The notes under the pieces are model-generated. The model saw only the letters and a program-made list of their open reading frames with translations. It was not told where the DNA came from and ran no database searches. Shown piece by piece: positions 5,117-8,604 of a stretch of DNA of 8,604 bases (its first letter is position 1; the number at the start of each line of letters is the position of its first letter). The translations under genes and the position numbers were made by a program. The stretch is from Actinomycetes bacterium (lineage in GTDB: Bacteria > Actinomycetota > Acidimicrobiia > Spongiisociales > UBA5794). Location of the stretch: the NCBI GenBank assembly GCA_024640745.1, contig JAHEEL010000093.1, forward strand, positions 1-8,604. Reading direction: 5' to 3'.

Positions 5117-5144
5117 TTTCTTGAGCGCTTTCTTGGATTTCTTG
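5117..5144 (+). repeat. Three TTTCTTG copies directly before the pyrE start
   Basis: TTTCTTG occurs at 5117-5123, 5129-5135 and 5138-5144, and the last G is the first base of the GTG start codon. The steps are 12 and 9 bases. The stretch is pyrimidine-rich and unlike the GC-rich surroundings, and it occupies the place where a purine-rich ribosome binding site would be expected. It could bind a regulator or affect translation of pyrE; chance is possible because it is short. Confidence 0.5.
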
Positions 5145-5701
5145 TGAACCTGGATCTCAGCCCCAAACAGAGATTGATCGATCATCTTCGCCGGCACGCG
5201 GTGCGCACCGATGGACCGTTCACCCTCCGCTCGGGAGCGGTCTCCGACTGGTACATCGATGCCCGCCAGACCACGTTCGACGGAGCGGGGGCGATCCTGG
5301 TCGGCGAAGCTGTGCTCGAAGCCCTCGATCCGGCGATCACGGCGGTCGGTGGATTGACCATGGGCGCAGATCCGATTGCCGTAGCGACGGCGGTTGCTGC
5401 TGCGGCGCGCGGTCGCTCGTTGCGGGCCTTCTCGGTGCGCAAGGCCGCGAAGGGCCACGGCACGGGCGGCCGCATCGTCGGTCCGTTGGTTCACGACGAC
5501 GTCGTGGCCGTCCTCGAGGACACGACGACCACGGGCTCGGCCATGTGCGAGGCTGTCGAGGCGCTCACGGAAGCCGGGATCTCGATTGGACAGGCGATCA
5601 CGCTCGTCGACCGCAGCGGCGGCGCTGCCGCAGCGAAGGTCGGGAGCAAGATCCGGTATGTGGCGCTCGTGACGCCGGGAGACCTCGGGGTGGCGGAATG
5701 A
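5144..5701 (+). CDS. pyrE: Orotate phosphoribosyltransferase
   Basis: This 185-residue protein is a normal-length actinobacterial OPRTase, transferring ribose phosphate from PRPP to orotate to form OMP in pyrimidine biosynthesis. Seen in order are the N-terminal substrate region FTLRSGAVSDWYIDAR (26-41), GGLTMGADPIA (69-79), the flexible-loop segment FSVRKAAKGHGTGG (96-109) and the PRPP-binding motif VVAVLEDTTTTGSAM (120-134) with Asp126. The PRPP motif has E-D-T-T-T-T-G-S where many enzymes have E-D-V-x-T-T-G. The GTG at 5144 is the only usual start codon between the in-frame TGA at 5111 and the family-like sequence. No Shine-Dalgarno is present; a possible -10 (TAACGT, 5093-5098) would give a leader of about 40 bases that includes the TTTCTTG repeat. 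It is the first gene of a three-gene operon, overlapping the next as ATGA. Confidence 0.9.
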   Translation: MNLDLSPKQRLIDHLRRHAVRTDGPFTLRSGAVSDWYIDARQTTFDGAGAILVGEAVLEALDPAITAVGGLTMGADPIAVATAVAAAARGRSLRAFSVRKAAKGHGTGGRIVGPLVHDDVVAVLEDTTTTGSAMCEAVEALTEAGISIGQAITLVDRSGGAAAAKVGSKIRYVALVTPGDLGVAE

Positions 5702-6354
5702 GGCTGGTCACGGTCGAGCGATCCCCGGTTCAGCTGTTCCTGTTCGGCCTCGTCGGCTTGTTCCTCATGCTCGGAGCCGTCGACGTGATGTGGGGCCACT
5801 GGGTGTCGACACCGCCGGACACCTACAACGAGGAGATCACGTCGAAGGGCAGGAATCAGCGGCGCGCCGACTACGTCTGGGGAGCGTTCCTGCTGGCAGG
5901 CGGTGCGACCGTATTCGGCTACGCCGTCACGTCACTCATCCGCCGAAAGCCCGTCCTCGTGGTCAGAGACGACGGGGTCGTCCTGACCGTTGCCGGTCCG
6001 GGCGAAGATTCCATCCTCGTGCCCTGGTCGGCCATCTCGTCGGTGTCGACGGCCGCCGAGACGGATCCCGACGGTGGCCCCGGCCGCGACGTGCTGGTCA
6101 TCGACTTCATCGATCCGGCGGGCCTTCCCGAGGAACCGTGGGGCGCCTCGTGGGACGGGAAGCGGCTTCTGATCGACGCCACGGCGTGGGAGAACCCGCT
6201 CGGTGAGGTCGTCATCCATGCGGAGATCGCCATGGACCGCTCGCACCACTTCGGGGCACCTGCGACGTCGCCTCCTCCGCCGTCGCTGCCGGTCCTCGGC
6301 GAGGGTGCAGCCGAAGCCGAGGGACCCGAAGCAGAGGAGGTCCACCATGACTGA
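5698..6354 (+). CDS. Two-helix membrane protein with PH-like soluble domain
   Basis: I do not recognise a named family. The 218-residue product has two likely membrane helices, at about 11-29 and 60-80. The loop between them contains TPPDTYNEEITSKGRNQRRADY. The second helix ends in a basic IRRK, which suggests that the following part is cytoplasmic. Residues 86-160 (LVVRDDGVVLTV, then a VPWSAISSVST segment, then VLVIDFIDP) have the beta-strand rhythm of bacterial PH-like domains attached to membrane helices. The C-terminus (187-218) is Pro- and Glu-rich, probably disordered, and ends in HHD. The start is the ATG overlapping the pyrE stop by four bases (ATGA), and the end overlaps the nfo start by eight, so translation is likely coupled. 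A membrane role beside nucleotide and repair genes is not explained by the sequence. Confidence 0.78.
   Translation: MRLVTVERSPVQLFLFGLVGLFLMLGAVDVMWGHWVSTPPDTYNEEITSKGRNQRRADYVWGAFLLAGGATVFGYAVTSLIRRKPVLVVRDDGVVLTVAGPGEDSILVPWSAISSVSTAAETDPDGGPGRDVLVIDFIDPAGLPEEPWGASWDGKRLLIDATAWENPLGEVVIHAEIAMDRSHHFGAPATSPPPPSLPVLGEGAAEAEGPEAEEVHHD
6333..6340 (+). promoter_or_regulatory. Ribosome binding site deciding the nfo start
   Basis: AGAGGAGG ends six bases before ATG 6347, inside the 3' end of the preceding gene. It supports this start over an in-frame ATG at 6203 that would add 48 Arg-rich residues read from the other gene's frame. Confidence 0.7.
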
Positions 6355-7114
6355 GCACCGGATCGGGGCTCACGTCCCCGCCGACGATCCACTCGCCGAG
6401 GCGGCGGCTCGCTCTGCCGACGTCGTACAGATGTTCGTCTCGAACCCGCAGTCGTGGAAGAAGCCCATTCCTCGAGCGGACGCGGAGGAGCTGCGCGGGT
6501 CGAATGTGGACTTCTACGTGCACGCGCCCTATCTCCTCAATCTGGCGTCGCCGAACAACCGGGTCCGGATTCCCTCCCGCAAGATCCTCGCTCAGACGGT
6601 CGAGGCCGCCGGGTGGATCGGAGCCAAAGGGGTCATCGTCCACGGCGGCAGCGTCGGGGCCGATGAAGACGTTGAGGTGGGTTTCGACCGCTGGTTCAAG
6701 GCGCTGAACTCGTTCGACGTGATCGTGCCCGTGCTCGTCGAGAACACTGCCGGCAGTGGCAACACCGTGATGCAGAACCTCGACAACTACGGACCGCTGT
6801 GGGCGGCGATCGGAGACTTCAACACCGGTGTATGTCTCGACACCTGCCACGCCTGGGCTGCCGGTGCGGACCTCACCGAGGCGGTTGCGCGCATCACTCA
6901 GTACACCGGCCGCATCGCCCTGGTACATGGCAACGACTCCCGTGATCCGTTCGGAAGCCACCGCGATCGACACGCCAACCTCGGCAGCGGCGAGATCCCC
7001 GAGGAGCTGTTGGTCGGCGTGATCCGCGATGCCGACGCGCCGGTGGTCGTCGAGACGCCGGGTGAGGCCGAAGACCAGGCGGCGGATATCGCGTGGCTGC
7101 GAGAGCGGCTGTAG
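6347..7114 (+). CDS. nfo: Endonuclease IV (AP endonuclease family 2)
   Basis: The 255-residue TIM-barrel enzyme begins MTEHRIGAHVP and keeps all nine zinc ligands of endonuclease IV by motif: His59 (YVHAPYLLNLASPN), His99 (IVHGGS), Glu132 (VLVENTAG), Asp165 and His168 (CLDTCHAW), His194 (LVHGNDSRD), Asp207 and His209 (SHRDRHANLGSG), and Glu236 (VVETPG). The enzyme nicks DNA 5' to abasic sites and trims blocked 3' ends in base excision repair, using three Zn ions. It is about 30 residues shorter than E. coli Nfo, with a short N-terminal part, but the core is complete. It overlaps the membrane-protein gene by eight bases and should be co-expressed with pyrE. A hairpin 26 bases after the stop may end the operon. 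Confidence 0.9.
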   Translation: MTEHRIGAHVPADDPLAEAAARSADVVQMFVSNPQSWKKPIPRADAEELRGSNVDFYVHAPYLLNLASPNNRVRIPSRKILAQTVEAAGWIGAKGVIVHGGSVGADEDVEVGFDRWFKALNSFDVIVPVLVENTAGSGNTVMQNLDNYGPLWAAIGDFNTGVCLDTCHAWAAGADLTEAVARITQYTGRIALVHGNDSRDPFGSHRDRHANLGSGEIPEELLVGVIRDADAPVVVETPGEAEDQAADIAWLRERL

Positions 7115-7140
7115 TTCGCGACCAGCCCAGATCCAAATCG

Positions 7141-7184
7141 ATGCGCGTTCCCTTCGTACCCTCGCGGAATGGCGGGACGCGCAT
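7141..7184 (+). terminator. Long stem-loop downstream of nfo
   Basis: ATGCGCGT-t-CCC (7141-7152) pairs with GGGACGCGCAT (7174-7184): eleven base pairs with one bulged T and a 21-base loop, followed by TTG. The short T-run and large loop make it an imperfect intrinsic terminator, but it stands 26 bases after the last gene of the operon. The rest of the 210-base gap (7115-7324) holds only the small hairpin and palindrome listed next. Confidence 0.4.
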
Positions 7185-7292
7185 TTGCCCCCGCGCAGCT
7201 GGGGATGCTTCAGAGACCGAACGCTGAACGCGGATTCCTGCCCTGCTTGGTGTGCGGCGGGTCAGGTCGTCACCCAGCCTGGGCCCTCGCCG

Positions 7293-7319
7293 GGTGGCGT
7301 ACCACCAATCTGCAGATTG
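7293..7319. repeat. Small hairpin abutting a 14-base perfect palindrome
   Basis: GGTGG-CGTA-CCACC (7293-7306) is followed by the perfect palindrome CAATCTGCAGATTG (7306-7319), with one shared base. The palindrome lies six bases beyond the stop of the minus-strand surface-protein gene. Together they may mark the 3' end of that transcript. A palindromic protein-binding site is an alternative; no T-run follows on the minus strand. Confidence 0.4.
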
Positions 7320-7324
7320 TCTCG

Positions 7325-8604
7325 TCAGCCGGAGCGGTCGAGGCCGAAGGCGCCGGCGACCGGGAGCGCGTCGGTGACGCCGAACTCGAGGGTCTCGTCG
7401 GCCGGACCGGCGCTGTTGGTGTAGCGGAAGTAGAAGGTGCCGGTGCTGGGTCGGTAGACGGCGACCGAGTCGATGCCGTCTTGGTCGGTCCAGTCGCCCG
7501 CAATGGGGATGTCACCAGGTGCTCCGAACGCGAACTCGATATCGGCGGGTCCCTCGGCGTGGCTGTTCTTGAGGTAGAACGTGGCGGTGGAGGGTCGGAA
7601 CAGCCCGATGGTGTCGACGCCGTCCCCGTCGAAGTCGCCGGAAAAGGCGAGGTCGCCGGGTGCGCCGAAGGTGTATGCCGTGTCGGAGTCGACGCTCTCC
7701 CCGGCCCCAACAGAGGCGTTGACGACCGCTTCCGGCGTGTTGTAGACCTCCGCACGGGCCTCGGCTGGGAAGTAGAACGAAACGGTGTCGCACCCGTCCC
7801 CTGCGAAGTCGCCGACGACGGAGGCGGCACCCTCGTTGTCGTAGTCGTAGTCGATCTCCGCCCCGCCGTCGGTCGTTGCGTTGCGGAGGTACACCTTGGT
7901 GGTGGACGGCCGCCACACACCCGGCGTATCGATCCCGTCGCAATCCCAATCCCCGATCATCGCTACGTCGCCGGCCTCGCCGAACGCGAACTCGGCGGTG
8001 GTTCCGTCGGCGCGGTACAGCAGCCATTGCGCTGTTGCGGAGTCCATCACGCCGATCGAGTCGGGTCCGCCGAGCACGGACTTCACGAACGAATCGACGG
8101 CCTGTACTTCGGTGGATCCCGGCGGGATCAGGCTCCAGGCCCGTTCGAACTCACCGTCGTAGAACTGGGTCTCTTGTGTCGCCCAGCCGAGCGATTCCGA
8201 TGAGACCACCACGACGGTTCCGAGGCCGAGTTCGGCCGCGATCGACGCCGCATACGGGGACGAACCGTTCTCGGGTTCGGCGGGAAGCGCGACGACCGAG
8301 AGGGCCCAGCCGTGGTTGCGGGCGTTGGCAACGCTTACCTCGAGCGACGCTTGATCGGCGGCGCTCCCGGGCGCGACGAACACACCCGTGCTCTCGAGAC
8401 CGGCTACGAGGTCGGCGGGAAGCGTCGTGGTCGTCGTCGGCGGGAGGGTGGTGGTCGTCGTTGTACTTGTCGTGCTGGTCGTGTCCGAGACGGTGGTTGG
8501 GGTCGATCCGGGATCGGAATCGGTCGTCGCTGTGGTCGCGGCCGCAGCAATGACCGTTCCGGCCACGTCGTCATCCCCGAACTGCTGCAAGACGAACCAC
8601 GCCG
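7325..8604 (-). CDS. Exported or surface protein with Thr-rich linker and FG-GAP-like repeats (5' end outside window)
   Basis: The frame is open from the right edge to TGA 7325-7327. A TTG at 8590 is possible, but open codons upstream of it suggest the true start, and probably a signal or membrane anchor, lies beyond the window. Numbering from TTG 8590, residues 18-57 are Thr/Pro/Ser-rich. Residues 60-173 form an alpha/beta domain (LVAGLESTGVFVAPG, then WALSVVALP, then LGTVVVVSSESL) whose pattern recalls TPM/DUF6676-type extracellular domains, a tentative comparison. Residues 207-405 hold four FG-GAP/VCBS-like repeats and 406-421 the beginning of a fifth. Their loops (GDWDCDGID, GDFAGDGCD, GDFDGDGVD, GDWTDQDGID) look calcium-binding. 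Such repeats build beta-propellers in surface adhesins and enzymes. Cys217 and Cys267 occur in adjacent repeat loops and could pair. It is convergent with nfo, 210 bases away. Confidence 0.82.
   Translation of the reverse strand, partial: AWFVLQQFGDDDVAGTVIAAAATTATTDSDPGSTPTTVSDTTSTTSTTTTTTLPPTTTTTLPADLVAGLESTGVFVAPGSAADQASLEVSVANARNHGWALSVVALPAEPENGSSPYAASIAAELGLGTVVVVSSESLGWATQETQFYDGEFERAWSLIPPGSTEVQAVDSFVKSVLGGPDSIGVMDSATAQWLLYRADGTTAEFAFGEAGDVAMIGDWDCDGIDTPGVWRPSTTKVYLRNATTDGGAEIDYDYDNEGAASVVGDFAGDGCDTVSFYFPAEARAEVYNTPEAVVNASVGAGESVDSDTAYTFGAPGDLAFSGDFDGDGVDTIGLFRPSTATFYLKNSHAEGPADIEFAFGAPGDIPIAGDWTDQDGIDSVAVYRPSTGTFYFRYTNSAGPADETLEFGVTDALPVAGAFGLDRSG
7328..7972 (-). repeat. Four and a half tandem FG-GAP-like coding repeats
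   Basis: The units lie at about 7829-7972, 7658-7828, 7520-7657 and 7376-7519, with a partial one at 7328-7375, in N- to C-terminal order. Each is about 46-57 residues with the scheme G(D/A)xxxxGD(W/F)xxDGxDxxxx(F/Y)RPSTxxFYL, then a short linker and an F-x-FG-x-x-GD strand. Units 1, 3 and 4 are the closest to each other. Unit 2 has lost the RPST part and carries an expanded linker. Confidence 0.7.
8420..8539 (-). repeat. Low-complexity Thr-rich linker coding region
   Basis: This segment encodes runs of Thr broken by Ser, Pro and Leu (…TTTTTTLPPTTTTTLPADL), written with varied ACN codons, which shows as GTCGTCG-type repeats on the plus strand. Linkers of this kind separate a membrane or signal part from extracellular domains in Acidimicrobiia-like proteins and may be glycosylated. 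Confidence 0.65.

Noticed and set aside
7169..8203. Plus-strand ORF of 344 codons with a TACCCT box six bases before its ATG, matching the leaderless layout
   Set aside because: From 7325 on it is the reverse complement of the repeat-bearing surface-protein gene and its translation is low-complexity Gly/Val/Arg. Its ATG sits at the edge of the loop of the hairpin after nfo. The box shows that this motif also occurs by chance.

Overview
The window is high-GC, densely packed bacterial DNA that looks chromosomal and actinobacterial. It most resembles the Acidimicrobiia, an inference from gene content, the Thr-rich surface linker of the last gene and the promoter style; no rRNA or other marker gene confirms it. 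I see no insertion sequence, integrase, CRISPR array, phage gene, tRNA or rRNA. Most genes are housekeeping or stress and detoxification enzymes, and I do not find a clear multi-gene defence, secretion or biosynthetic system.

Layout. Bases 1-175 are the 3' end of a plus-strand argininosuccinate lyase gene (argH), closed by a small perfect hairpin. Bases 298-546 hold a probable small Cys-containing ORF (minus strand), divergent from a plus-strand pair: a cupin protein and a RidA/YjgF-family protein (547-1309). This pair meets, tail to tail, a minus-strand hemolysin III (TrhA/PAQR-like) membrane protein, and the two stop codons share one CTAG. Upstream of that gene lies an uncharacterised 132-residue basic protein (2078-2476, minus). 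It is divergent from a short-chain-type cis-prenyl diphosphate synthase (2566-3342, plus), which converges on a histidine phosphatase (3345-4028, minus). A haloalkane dehalogenase with all five catalytic residues (4050-4925, minus) lies just upstream of the phosphatase.

Bases 4926-5143 are a structured divergent intergenic region with several hairpins and a threefold TTTCTTG repeat. They precede a tightly overlapping plus-strand operon of pyrE, a two-helix membrane protein with a PH-like soluble part, and endonuclease IV (nfo), 5144-7114. The right end (7325-8604, minus) is the C-terminal part of a large exported or surface protein: a Thr/Pro linker, an alpha/beta domain, then about four and a half FG-GAP/VCBS-like repeats with acidic calcium-type loops.

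The most striking shared signal is promoter architecture. Four of the first genes of transcription units (cupin, trhA, histidine phosphatase, dehalogenase), plus the small Cys ORF, have a TANNNT -10-like hexamer ending 6-7 bases before the start codon and no Shine-Dalgarno sequence, as expected for leaderless mRNAs. The prenyl synthase is similar with a 9-base gap. Internal or non-matching genes (ridA-like, nfo, the 132-residue protein) instead carry purine-rich ribosome binding sites. This signal also decides several start codons, including GTG starts for the dehalogenase and the TrhA homologue.
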